A DNA stretch of 64,000 bases from Trichoderma breve (Eukaryota > Ascomycota > Sordariomycetes > Hypocreales > Hypocreaceae), in NCBI RefSeq assembly GCF_028502605.1, contig NC_079234.1:5456001-5520000 (forward strand). Direction: 5' to 3'. Positions 12,564 to 23,950 of this stretch are shown in pieces. The notes under the pieces were generated by a model that worked only from the letters and a program-made list of their open reading frames with translations, did no database searches and was not told the DNA's origin. Position numbers and translations under genes: made by a program. Within the stretch, counting starts at the first letter, position 1, and every line of letters begins with the position of its first letter.

Positions 12564-14482
12564 ATGTCAGCTCGCAATCCTTCCACGCCCGGACAGCTGA
12601 CTCCTGTTCAACTAACCATATCCACCACCAATGCGGCAACCGACCTCATCAACAACTCTTACCTGACATATCTCGTTCCGGCTGAGACCAACATTGACTT
12701 GGAAAAGGCACTTGAAGGCTTTGATAGCTCCAAGACCGTATCTGAACTAATAGAGCAAAGAGACACGTTATTTTTTGGTATGGAACCGGCAACCAGCTCA
12801 ACCTCACCGCTCATGAAACCAAGTCACTAACATGGACTCACATGAAAGATGAAACTGTTGATGTCCTGCTTGTTCTCAAGACGCCATGGCTCCCGCGGAA
12901 AGAGTTGGACTACCATCTTAGTAGGATAAGTATATCGCTAGAAGCTCAGGTAGCCAATGGCAGTGTCCCTGGCCGCGACTCTCCCAACTCTTCTGAGAGC
13001 ATCTTCAGTGGGAGGCTAAAGGAGACAAAGAAGCCCTTCGTCATCGAGGACAAGAGGGAATACGGGAGCGATGTCGAGGATGAGGAGGAAGAAGAAGAGC
13101 CGCGGTTTGTGTACGCCATGTGGAAGCTACCCGTGCTCCTCATAAGGCCCCGAATGCGCCTACACAGTCCGGCCGTCGTCTTCTCGGCGTCCGCGAGCCT
13201 CGACCCGGATCTCTGGACCGAACCCGTCGCCCCAGACGTCGGCTATCTTCCAAGCGGACTGCCGTCTGGCTTCAACCTGCTCGAGTCTTTCAGCAACGAC
13301 TTTGCCCTGAATGGCGTCAAGCCGCGACTGTCGGCGCTGCGAGTATCGAGAGTGGCCCCCGTCACGCGGCAGCAAGACTTCATGACACGCCTCCGGACAC
13401 TGCCCCAGCTGAGCATCAAGGTCTTCCCAGTCTTGCATACGAGAATAAGATTCTCTCGCCCCAACACGATACCCCTGAGCCGGAGCATCGTTGCCCTCCT
13501 GGAAATAGACTTTACCTCCCACTTTGAATGCGAGGCTCTCCTGAACAGCATCCGACTTACATCCCCCAACGGCACCGTCGAGAACCTCAATGACGAAGCC
13601 GGCCTCAGCCTCCCCCTCAGCTGCGTCTCGCACGACCACATCACGCTCCTCTACCACATCCAACCCCAGCAAACCGAGACCACCCTCCCCAGAGACACCT
13701 CGGGAAGCCTCGAAATCTCCATCGCCGCCTCCGTCCTCGTCATCCCGGGCGTCTGCACCCCTAGCCTCACCATGAGCTGGACCACCGCCCTCGACTTCTC
13801 CCTGCCCGTCAACCCCAGCTTCGGCACCGCCTCGGAATCCGGCATCCAGCGCGCCCACCGCCCGACGCAGCTCTCCATCGGCAGCGTCGCCCAGGTCATC
13901 ACCCACCTGAAATCCCCCTCGGCCATCCGTCCAGACGCCCTCCCCACGCTGGAAGCCTCCACGAACCGCACCGAGGCCTCCATACCCGACCTCGGCATCA
14001 CAATGTCCTTCACCGCGCCCTCGACGCCCGTCCACCCGGGCGACATCTTCTCCTGGACCGTCTACGTCGTCAACCGCTCCTCCGACAAGGCCAACAACAC
14101 CCGCCCGCCGCGCAAGCTCGCCCTCGTCGCCGTGCCCAAGCGCCGACGCGCCGAGGTTCGTCCAATCCGGCCCCCGTCCAGCAGCGGCCGGCGCCGCGGG
14201 GACAAGGAAATCGCAGACGCCGTGCTGGACGAGAACGTGATCCACGCATTGCAGAAGAGCGCCACGCTCGAGACATCAGAGCTCATCTGCCTCAGTGCCG
14301 ATACGCGTGTTGGCCCCGTGGCACCGGGTGCATGCCACGTCGTAGAGCTGCAGTTTCTTGCATTACAAGAGGGTGTTGTCGGCCTCGAAGCCATCCGGGT
14401 CGTTGACTTGGGATCACAAGAGCACGTCGATATTGGAGACTTACCAACCATGATAGTAGAACCCTTGGCGGCGGCCGCCTGA
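12564..14482 (+). CDS. TRAPPII subunit Trs65-like protein
   Basis: Trs65 is a fungal subunit of TRAPPII, the Golgi exchange factor for Rab GTPases of the Ypt31 type. Two exons, 12564-12777 and 12849-14482, join in phase 1 (..LFF-D-ETVDVLLVLK..) across a 71-bp intron with a CACTAAC branch site, giving 615 residues. Visible features: an N-terminal beta-rich part, an acidic run around residue 150 (EDEEEEEEP), a central region with beta-sandwich character, and a C-terminal segment LEAIRVVDLGSQEHVDIGDL followed by PTMIVEP, which resembles the conserved end of fungal Trs65. No signal peptide or membrane segment. Third positions are strongly C-rich over 13550-14200, more than in neighbouring genes. 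Identification rests mainly on the C-terminal text; another trafficking appendage-like protein is possible. Confidence 0.72.
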
Positions 14483-14776
14483 ATTTAGCAACAAATCTTT
14501 TCATCTCATGCTCTATCTTGCTACGACCATGCTAATGATGTATACAAAATAATGCCTTCATGGGCATGATGCCCATGTGTAACGAATACTTGTTTCATGC
14601 CAACTGTTCCATAGTGCTTCATAACGCCGTTGCCACACGCCCTGCGCTGTCTTTTCCACTGAAACCCCCCAAAAGAAAAGAAGTCATTGATACTCAGTAC
14701 AGTAACACCCCAGGGATATAATAGTATAATGCATGTAATCACTATGCTCGCCAGAACGCATAAGAAATTTCCCATT

Positions 14777-17694
14777 TCATAAATCATCAAAGTCGTCATC
14801 CCATCCAAGTCTCTCAAAAATAGACACGCTCTTCCCCTTTGGCTCCTGCGATTTTGTCTGAGGAGTAGCATATAAATCAAGCCGCTGCTGTGTGCTTTTC
14901 TTGATCGGCGTCTCAATCAAGTCGGGAGCTTCATATCTGGTTCTCGCAGGTTTAACCACGCTATCCGTTACAACGAAATCTTCAGGCGCCCGCGTTCTCT
15001 GTATGGCGGGAGAGGAAGGAGGATATGCTGGCTGTTCATTTAACGGTCGGCGTAGGAAGCTGGGCTTCGCCGAAGCCTTCGTCGGTGTGTCGCCTATTGC
15101 ATCCATCACTGGAGATGGGCTGCGCTTATACAGCTCCCTGAGAGCAGGTTTCTTGCCTGTAGATGGAACAAAGGCCGTCACACTAGATGGGGGGATTAAT
15201 TCATCAAAACCTTCAGAGAATATTCGGCTCTCTGCCTTCTTGGCCGGCATCATGTTCTTGAACCGATTATTTGCTGGTGTGGCCTTAACCTGAATAGCTG
15301 AAGCCGGAATGCTCCTCGGGGGTGCTCTTTTCGGTTCTGAGACAGTTCGTTAGCACTTTGTTCATGTTGCAAATTGGGGGAGTTGAATTACTCTTGATGG
15401 CCAAATTGGCCGACGTTCTACGCTCATCTGCCTCCGCCATTGCCTTGCTTACAACCTCTCGATTGGGCTTCCTCAAGGCAGAAATGGCCTCCTTAAGCTC
15501 AGCATCCACCTCAGCCTTTTTACTAGCTCTGGCATCAAACAGGTTGTTCATGCTGCTGCTTCGGGACAGTGAATGGGCCCTTCTCTGAGAGTCGGGAAGC
15601 AATGACATGGGCCCTGACAAATCCAAGCTCTCCCGCTTAACAGTCGGAAGGGTGGTAGAGGTGGCTGACCGCAAAAGGGCGATGGCGTTACTGGGACCCC
15701 TCGAGATACTTCTTCGGTTCTGCTGTTCCGTAGAGAGGGCGCGCTGCAGCGTCTTGCGGGCGTTCGGGGGCTGAGGCCGCTTAGCTGCAGCACCAGGCCT
15801 CTGGTCTCGCAGGCCTGAAGGCTTCTTCATAGCCCTGGACTTTGCCGGGGCTATAATCACAGGACCTCCAAGTTTCCGGTTGATTGAGTCGCAAAGATCA
15901 GGCAAGCGTGCAGAAAAACTAATTGAGGGTTAGTGTCCAACTATATCAAGGAGTTGATACCAAGTCTTACAAAGGTACAATAACATCGACGCAAAAGTCT
16001 CTCAAAGGTTCGGACGATGCTTTCTTTTCCAGGCTACCGTCCAGCGGCGTTTGCAAAGACGGTGCGTCTTCAAGCAGCAGCTGCTCATCGCTCGCCGTTG
16101 ATTGCCAGATAGTTAGCCGATCAGCGTGGACATCCAGCAGCACTGGAAGATTGTGCTTGTTTCTCTTCTTCGGTTGAGGGTGCAGAGCATTCTCCAACAG
16201 GTCCCCAGAATCGGCAGCTCCAGGCAGGGTGGGCAGAATCGCCTCGCCGCTTTCACCAGCAGCCTTGAGAGGTTCCAGAGCAAGGATTTCCATGATGAGG
16301 ATCATTTGCAGCTTAGTCTCCCTTGTCCGCAGGATGGAAACATGAGACTTGACTTGTGACGAGGTGATGGCAGCCTCATCATTTGGCTCTGGCTTGTTCG
16401 CAGCCCACCACCGCATAACGTTTTCATCCTCCAGCGGATATAGCCCACTCTTGCCAAGCTTCATCTTCTTGGGCTTGCGCTTGCGCCTGCGACCTTCATC
16501 GGAACTCTCAATCCGGTCCTTCAGCTTGGTAATAATCTCAGGAATTGTTTCGCGATACTTTTTGTCGATCTGGACGGTTGTGAGGATGAGACTTTTCAAG
16601 AATTCGATCAGATCGGCCATGTCCAGGTTCGATTCCAAATCTAAGTGGAAAGTCGATCGAGCTCGTGATAGTGGTCCTTTGGCAAAGTACGCAAGGGATC
16701 CCTGCGTCCGTGTGAGCAGCCATCAACAGTACAATAGCTCCGTACATATATGCGACCTACCATGGATTTGTACAGCGCATCGAAATAATGAGTTCTGATG
16801 CTGTCAAAAATATCGTCTGCACCCTGAACTATGGGAGCGGGGTTGGCTTGGTCCTCAGATCCCGGCAGCGGAAGCTGTTCCAAACTCAAGTCGGGTGACG
16901 GTAGCTGTGACAGCAATGATTCGGGTTCCAGTGATTCTTCTTCTTTGGCCAAGATTCCCACAGTCGAAACAGACTGGGATCTCACACGCTTCCTCATTTG
17001 CGACTGGATGGCTTCGATGGCAGCCCTCTTCTTCTTCTGTTCGACATGCAGCTGAGGGGTTGTAAGTGCTTCGATATCGGGGCGCTCGACTCGCTCCGTC
17101 TTCACGGGAGAAAGGCGCTCATATCTGACGGCTGTGGCATTTTGCGCCAGGCTTTCCAAGTCCGCCCATGACCCCAGCTTGCAAAGTACGTACAGCCCAT
17201 TGGATTGTCGCTCCAAGGCGTAGGTGGTACCCCTCAATTCATTGCGCGCGATGAGCACAATGGGCGCGGGGCCCAGCCGGCTTTCGAGATCGAGAATATG
17301 GATGTAGGATTCGTAAAACCGAGACTGGGGGAAATCGCCGTTGGAAGCTGCAAAGTCTATATAGGCCAGCGGCAGGTGTTCGCGAGGCAGAAGCATCAAC
17401 GGGTGCAGGACGCGGGGCGGGATATGCAAATTAGGTGGATGTGGCTATGGAAAGTCAAGAGCAGTGAGCAAACGCAGCGGTGCGAGACTTGGGGTGAACT
17501 TGATTCACCTTTACAGCAATTGATGGCTTGAGCAGCTGCTCCATGGTGACGGCCACTCCCGACTTCCTCGCATCGCGGCGCGGCGAAGAAGCTTCATCTT
17601 GGCGATTCAAGCTGCCTTCGGAAGTGGGCGTCAAGATGCCGGACCGCGCACGCGACGCGTCTTCAAAGGCGTCGAGGAACGCGGACGAGGACAT
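14777..17694 (-). CDS. SLD3: DNA replication initiation regulator Sld3
   Basis: Sld3 brings Cdc45 to the licensed MCM helicase and, once phosphorylated by CDK, binds Dpb11. Exons (minus): 17694-17509, 17444-16761, 16701-15971, 15918-15392, 15336-14777, with introns of 52-64 bp; phases agree throughout and give 895 residues. The Sld3 domain spans the second and third exons: YFDALYKSM joins GSLAYFAKGPLSRARS, then LIEFLKSLILTTVQIDKKYR and KRKPKKMKLGKSGLYPLED. The C-terminal half is basic and disordered and holds two full CDK consensus sites, DTPTK and ETPIKK, plus RSPSP. It ends in the acidic motif ERLGWDDDFDDL. The in-frame GTG at 17715 is rejected in favour of the ATG at 17694 (MSSSAFLDAF). 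Orthology is based on the central domain and is strong. Confidence 0.9.
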
Positions 17695-19026
17695 GGAGAG
17701 CTGGCGATCATTCACGATCTGGCATTATCAAAGGAGGAAGCAAGCTTATAAGGGAGCAGAGAAAGGAAATGCAATAAAGATGCCGCCAGAAACACGCACA
17801 AAGGGAGCCTCGATCACTTCTCAGACGCCTTATCGAAGGGATGTTGTTCTGCCCTTTCTTCATTAAGAAGAGGTGGGGCTGCTGCAAAGCGCGTTACGTG
17901 CTCTTCGCTAAACAGAAGCTAAGGATTAAGGCTGTGACGTCGTTCCCTTAGATTCCTTTTTTCTTCATCTATTTTCTGCACCCATGTAACCTGTAACCCT
18001 GACCCTGGAAGCTGTATGAGTACATACGTAAATTCACACCCGACCTTCTTTTCTTTTTCACTCGCATTTTTCTCATGTACAAAGTTGGATGCATACCAAT
18101 TCCGTTTAGTAGTAGTTTAGAAACTTGATTTAGTGAGGTTGTTCAGCCGTTCCTAGTGGCGCAAACCTTTTGACAAACCGTTGAACCAGACTCAGCTCGT
18201 GGTGGCTATCAACTGGGAAGTCATTGATTGGCTGTTTTTTCGATTGACTTTGAGACTGCGGCATCAGCCGACCTATTTGCCCAAGGTCGAGTAATGTCAC
18301 CTACCTTACCACCAATGTACCTAGTCAGACAGCTTAGGGGAGTGCATCGACGCAATGGTCGATATAAGAAATCCTGTGTGTAACTGGCGAATATATCTAC
18401 AAGTAGTAGGCATCTTAGTACCTGCCTGTTCCAAGTTATAACGCCGAGTTTACGTTGGTCAGTAAGCGCCGAAGTCGGATATGATACCACATACACACAG
18501 AAGAGGAAGCTTATACTGCACTTTGGTATAGATATCATAGGTATTTTGCCATTATTCAACTGCAAAAAGGCCACGTAGTATGCGTAGTTATCTCGTCCTA
18601 CTCCTAATCACTTCTAACCCTGGGGTATTTCAGTCCCAATCCCACGCCAGAGCGCCAAACATGGACAGAGATGTCCCCAATGGGGGCACCAAACAATCAG
18701 GATCCAGTAGTACCGGAGTCATAACAAAGGAAAATACAAATCTCCCACCATAAAACTGCTTCCATAACTCAAAATTTAGAATCCAAAATGCCGCTCCCCA
18801 TACAGTACAGTCCAATGCTAATGTATATGCAAACCGCTAGACCAAGCTTTAAAAAGAAAAGAGTAAACAAAGGAAAATAACAGCCAGTGCTGTTTATAGT
18901 ATACAGAATTGCAAGCACAATTTTCAAATGAGAGCATGCAATATGGGCATGTAGCCAGATGTAGAAGAAACTGAGACGAACTTTGCGCATCCAGCTCTGG
19001 GTAGTGTTTTGTTTGCTTGTCCAAAA
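17695..19026. other. SLD3 upstream region and 3' flank of the homeobox gene
   Basis: 1.3 kb between two genes on the minus strand. The part near 17700-18000 should carry the SLD3 promoter and leader; the AT-rich part near 18700-19020 probably belongs to the homeobox 3' untranslated region. A TACCTAG motif occurs at about 18318. No gene is recognised. Confidence 0.5.
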
Positions 19027-20636
19027 TCAAAGCATGTTCATAGATGAGGTATAGGGAATGGCAAACTCTGGTGCCGACTCGCCACTGTGTGGTGAAAAGG
19101 ACCAGTTATAGTCTGAGTTGTCTGCATAGCCGGAGAAGTAACCAGCACCCATTTGGTAAGGAAACATGGGGGTTGTGGGCTGGCTGGAGCAGGCCTTGAT
19201 ACTAGCATCGTAGTCCGCTGCCGTTCCGTGAATTGATCCATCAAGATCGTCGGAAAATGATCTTGCGCCAAAGTTGCCCATGGTGTAGGAGGCACCATTG
19301 TTATTGAACACAAAGTTCTCCAAAAAGGCGGGTGTCGTCGGCGGCGTGCGCAATGTAGGATCTTGAACCAGGGCTGACGACGAGTATTTGGTAGTCAGGG
19401 GGAACAGGCCTCCGTTGGCGTTTTGTGCCTCTGTGACGACGGGGGTGTTTGGCGTGGGCGGCGCCGCTGAGCCAGGGGCCATTGGTGAGCGATTTCTTTG
19501 GAAAAAGGGGCTGCGTGGTGTGGCAGCAGAGGCAGACGACTTGCGAACTCGTCCTGCTCCTGTGGAAACAACTCGACGCATGGAAGCAACCTGCTCAGAG
19601 CGTCTAGCGGTATCAATGCCAGTTCTGGGGCCGCCCGAGAAGCTTCGAGGGCCATTGAACAATAGCTGAGGAGTTTGACGGTTGCGGCGAGAGGCGATGT
19701 CTGCCGGGCAGGGGGATTTGAGCTGCCTGCTGGGGCTGCTCGGGATGCCAGTCTGATCCAAGAAGGCTGTTATCCGCTCAAGATCCATCTCCTGGTATTC
19801 GTTGGCATACTCGTCGGAAGTGTTTTCGATAGAGAGCATCGTGTCCAAGGCGGACACATTGGCGAAAGACATGTCGGTTACGGCCGCGGGAGAGGGAGAC
19901 TCTACCTTGACGGCATCATCTTCGGTGTTCGCACGGTGGAAGACGAGAGAAGACGCAGAGCCGAGATGGGGGGTAACAGGCGGTGTTGTCCCGTAAGCAT
20001 CGGTGGAGCTCCCAGATGCTGTCGAGAGCTGAGAAGGGGCATCTGGGGACTGCTCTTTGGCTTGCGAGGCCTGTCGCGGCTCGGGAAAGGGAGCAGAAGA
20101 AGCAACTAGGTCACGCTTACGATCAGAGCCCTGCAGGCCCATCTCTCCGCCTGTCCTTTCTTTTTCGGCTCGTTGTCTAGCCTCGTACTCTCGAATGTTG
20201 TTCTCCTTCTTTTCTCGTGCCCGCCTGTTTTGAAACCAGTTCTAGCTAATGGTCAGCAAACTGCAATGTAGATGTATATGTATACATATTCGTATTCATA
20301 TAATTGTCAATGGGGAACAGGTTTAATTACATTGATTCGTGCATGGTCAACCCTCATGCTCTCGGCCAAGGCCTTCTTTGTGCTGCTGTTGGGCTTGTGG
20401 TTTTTCTGGAACTCGGCCTCAAGAACTTCCACCTCCTCCTTTGAAAGTCGCGGCTTTGATTCCGTTGTTCGCGACATTTGCTGGTTGTGAACAAGATGGT
20501 TATGTTGTGCCTGGTAGGCTTTCATAGATTCCGCCAGGAATGGATACTCTGGGATCTGAGCATATTGTGTATAGTCGTCAGCGGCAGCGACGGAATAGGT
20601 CCAAGCCGGCCACTCCGATTGAGAATGGTGAACCAT
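19027..20636 (-). CDS. Homeobox transcription factor
   Basis: Two exons (minus), 20636-20331 and 20241-19027, join in phase 0 across an 89-bp intron and give 506 residues. The intron lies inside the homeodomain recognition helix, directly before WFQNRR. Homeodomain at about residues 55-115: KPRLSKEEVEVLEAEFQKNH, then HARIN joined to NWFQNRRAREKKENN. The short N terminus is aromatic-rich (SEWPAWTYSV). The 390-residue C-terminal part is Ser/Thr/Pro-rich and disordered, with DMSFANVSALDTMLSIE as a possible activation segment, and ends in PYTSSMNML. The HTF1/HOX2 group of Sordariomycetes, which controls phialide and conidium development, is a candidate; I cannot assign the orthologue from the text alone. 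Its 5' side opens onto the 11.8 kb gene-free block, which suggests extended regulation. Confidence 0.9.
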
Positions 20637-22022
20637 GGTTTCTGTTGAGGGACCACACGAGGCGTGGTAAGTTTGATGACGATTATGCTCCAGCTTGAGA
20701 CTTGCGTAATCTGGTTAACGCCAAAGTCGGTTATGCGCTGTAAATGTGGCAGGACGCCGAGGTGTAGACTCAGATTGGAATCGAGGAATGGCAAGCAATG
20801 GTCGTTTGGTTTATATAAATGGGAATGCTGCCGGCGGCGAGGGGTAGATGAGGACGATCCTCGGGAGTGAAATGGTATCAATTGCGATGGTGACGACGAA
20901 GAGAAAAATTAAGAGGAAGAAGGAGAAGGGGTTATTGAGACAAGGGCTTTTCCTGAACTTTGTTTCCAGGTTACTCTGTTCGGCCTTGTTAAGGGGATTT
21001 GTCGTCGTCGGAGCAAGCGGGCAGAAACATTGAGGGACAAGATCCGGGAACAGATTCGGAGGGGCGGAGGTAGATACAAGTACTCGCTAGAGGCAGAGGC
21101 CCTTGATACGCATCTCTAAACTCGGTAGTGGTGTTGTCGACCCGCCCGCGCATCTGTGGCGGATTTTGGTGTCTCCATGGGCTGCTCCGTACTCGGTACG
21201 GTACTGTACTGCGAGTGAGGGCATCACCCCGGTCAGAGACCAGGGGGCAAGGATCAGGGCACAGCACCGATACCCCTGGCACTGAGCCCTGCCACTCCAG
21301 GGCAGCAGCAAGCAGCGACGGGGGGTGCATCAGAGCATCAGCTGCGCGTTGGGTGGGCCGGGACTCGCGCTGTGCAGACTTTGGCGCCCAGAGCGCTCGC
21401 AGCCTCCAAGGCTAGAGGCTTCGAGGCTAGAGCCACAGCCCAGAGCCATCCAGAGGTCCGGGTCCAGAACCCAGGACAGAGCCCAGCTGGGCATGGCTAG
21501 CGTAGGGTGTCGCTGTACGTTCCGACGACCGCCAAAATGGCTGCACAAGTTGCCCGTGGATGCAGAGGCTCGCAGCCGCCACCACGCCAACGTGTGTCGT
21601 CGTGTCCGATGCAAGTCTGCGAGTCGCTCTCGGTCTGTGCGGTGGGACTGGGGAAGAAACCGACGGAGGTGCAGCACTGACAGGGCTCCGAGGGGCGTGC
21701 GCGAGCATCTAGCCATGAGATTTGATGAGCTTGAGCTCGAGTTCAAGCAAAGTGGACGTGCGCTTGCATAGCGAGTTCTGGTCTGGTGGGATCGCGGCGG
21801 GATGCCGCGTGCCTTTCGCGGTAGCCAAGGAAGACGACGAGGGTGCAAACGCGGTCCGTGATGACATGATAATCTCACCGGTGCAAAACCCTTCGAGGCT
21901 AGGGAGGACGACAAAACGGGCCTCTAATGAATACCTAGTTAGTTGGCACTCGTACTTGGAGATAGGAGATGCCACAGGGAATCACCTTGATGCTGGCGCT
22001 GGAATGTATAAGCACTTATCGG

Positions 22023-22046
22023 TACTCATACTCATACTCATACTCA
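22023..22046. repeat. Microsatellite, four perfect TACTCA units
   Basis: Four uninterrupted copies of the hexamer TACTCA followed by TACA. Confidence 0.95.
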
Positions 22047-23950
22047 TACAGGGACGAAAATGCGTCTTTGAGCCGCATGTGCAAACAGTACTTGGCCTGT
22101 GTCTGTTCTTTTCAGGTCCGCTCAGGTACCAAATATCCAGTGCATGTACAACATGCCGCCATCATGAAAGCTTCAGCGGAAACTTCCCCATCAAGCATCT
22201 CACAGCGGACGGGCGGAGGTGCGTAGGTTTTGCCAATTGGAACATGCGACGGTGTGCCCACACTGAGATTCTGGGCCTTTCAAGTCCAAACTCTGGTGCC
22301 AAACTGGTGTCAGATCCACCCAGCACAGCCAGTTTCCCACCACATCCCCTTAAAAGGCTCCCAAGCACAGCAGCTCGCGTGCTGTGGTGCAGCAGGCCAT
22401 GTCCTTGTCCATCCTGGCTGTCGGTAGGTTCCAGGGCATCGCTCGCTGTAATTGGACACCGCAGGCGGCTGGCTGCCCAGCGTCTGCCCCTAAGACGCAA
22501 AGAGACAGGACGGATGGGATGAACCATCCATCAGGTCGGCCAACTAGGCTGGAGATGGCGTTGCAACTGGTACGAATCCTGTGCTGCTGGTGCTGTTGCG
22601 AGAATTTGATTTGTGTTTCTGGTGCAAAGATGAAGATGAAGTTCTGTCACAGCAGCCGGTACACAGGCTCGGTACTCTGCAGCCAAGCAGACTGCTCCTT
22701 CCTGGTGCAGCTCCTGCCTACCCTGGTTCTTTCCAACATAAGTTGATCTGCCATGAGGGCAACTACTTACCCAGTCCCTAAGATACGGAAGGTACTATGA
22801 TGAAGGAGAATAATAAATCCCTCTTCGGTGTATCATTATCCGGCCATCAGTCGCTTGCATTATCTGCGTTTTTATCCTAACATCATCTTTCGTGTTCATC
22901 CTCGTGTTGATCCCGTTCACCTCACACAACAGCTCGCCGTGAATTTGCGTTGATCATTTCAAGCTAATTTTGCCCACCAAGAGACCGGCTGGTTTTGGCC
23001 CGTGGCACCCGGATGCACCCGGTTGGCCCATCCGGACTACCTCTATGTCCTTATCCTCATCTTCCCTTTTTGCCCGCCATTTTGCCCACCATTTTTGCCC
23101 ACTCCCCTCCCCAGGTTGTGCGTTCTTACGAAGCTCGGCAAAACGAGACAGTACTGTCAAGTATCCTGGGCATACCTCTCCCGAGCCAAGCTTGCCACGC
23201 GCCAGAGAAGCGCCGGTGACTGGACTTTGCTACTACGACGGCGCTACACCCCCTGCCACTTTGACTTTAGCCACCAAGATGCAGAGCCTAAAGGAGCTGG
23301 GATGGCGGCTGCAAACACAGCCAGTGCTCTGATGCTTCGGGATACAGAAGAGAAGAGGCCAAGGAACGGCTGGAGTGCTCGTAGGTATCAAATCGCCCCA
23401 ACCATCCCGAGCTGAACTATCGTGTTCAACCATCGAGCCGCCTTTTCCCTGCTAATGAGATTTTCAGGCTAGGTGACGACATTTGATGTTCCTACAGTTG
23501 CACAGAAATCAGCCTCGCCTCCCATGTCCGAGTACATTCATGACTAGGAGCTCTCACGATTAGAGTGGACACACACCATGATGCGGAATTTTCACCTCGT
23601 GGCACATCCACGCTCCCTATCTCGGCCACCCACCACTCCTCTCTGGCAGCCATTACCCTTCCCCAAAGAGGTTGGATCGGGCTCTCGGAGCCACCAACCC
23701 CACCGTTCCGAGCCTCCGTCCGTCGCGGAGCTTTGCCTGTTTCGGGACCATCACACACCTCAGCAGCAGCCTGTCAGTCCTCTATCCTTGCAGGTCTACC
23801 CCAGTCGCAGACTCAGGCGAGCCAGCCTAAACCCAGGCTGGGCGCTGTGGCTTTCATCAACCCATTTCGCTTATTTCGGCGCGTTGAGTTGCCATGTTGA
23901 TTCGTTGTCTGGTCCAGCTTCACAACCACATTTGTCTCAGAACTGCCAAG

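Noticed and set aside
13160..14245. 361-codon Gly/Asp/Glu-rich frame antisense to the Trs65-like gene
   Set aside because: It is the complementary shadow of a coding exon with C-rich third positions, which yields GNN-rich codons on the other strand.
21330..21914. 194-codon open frame on the minus strand
   Set aside because: It lies opposite another open frame in a GC-rich stretch, where long frames arise by chance; Ser/Arg-rich text without domains.
21722..22522. 266-codon open frame on the plus strand in the gene-free block
   Set aside because: It reads as mixed low-complexity and Cys/Trp/Arg-rich text with no family similarity, crosses the TACTCA microsatellite, and overlaps other equally long frames.
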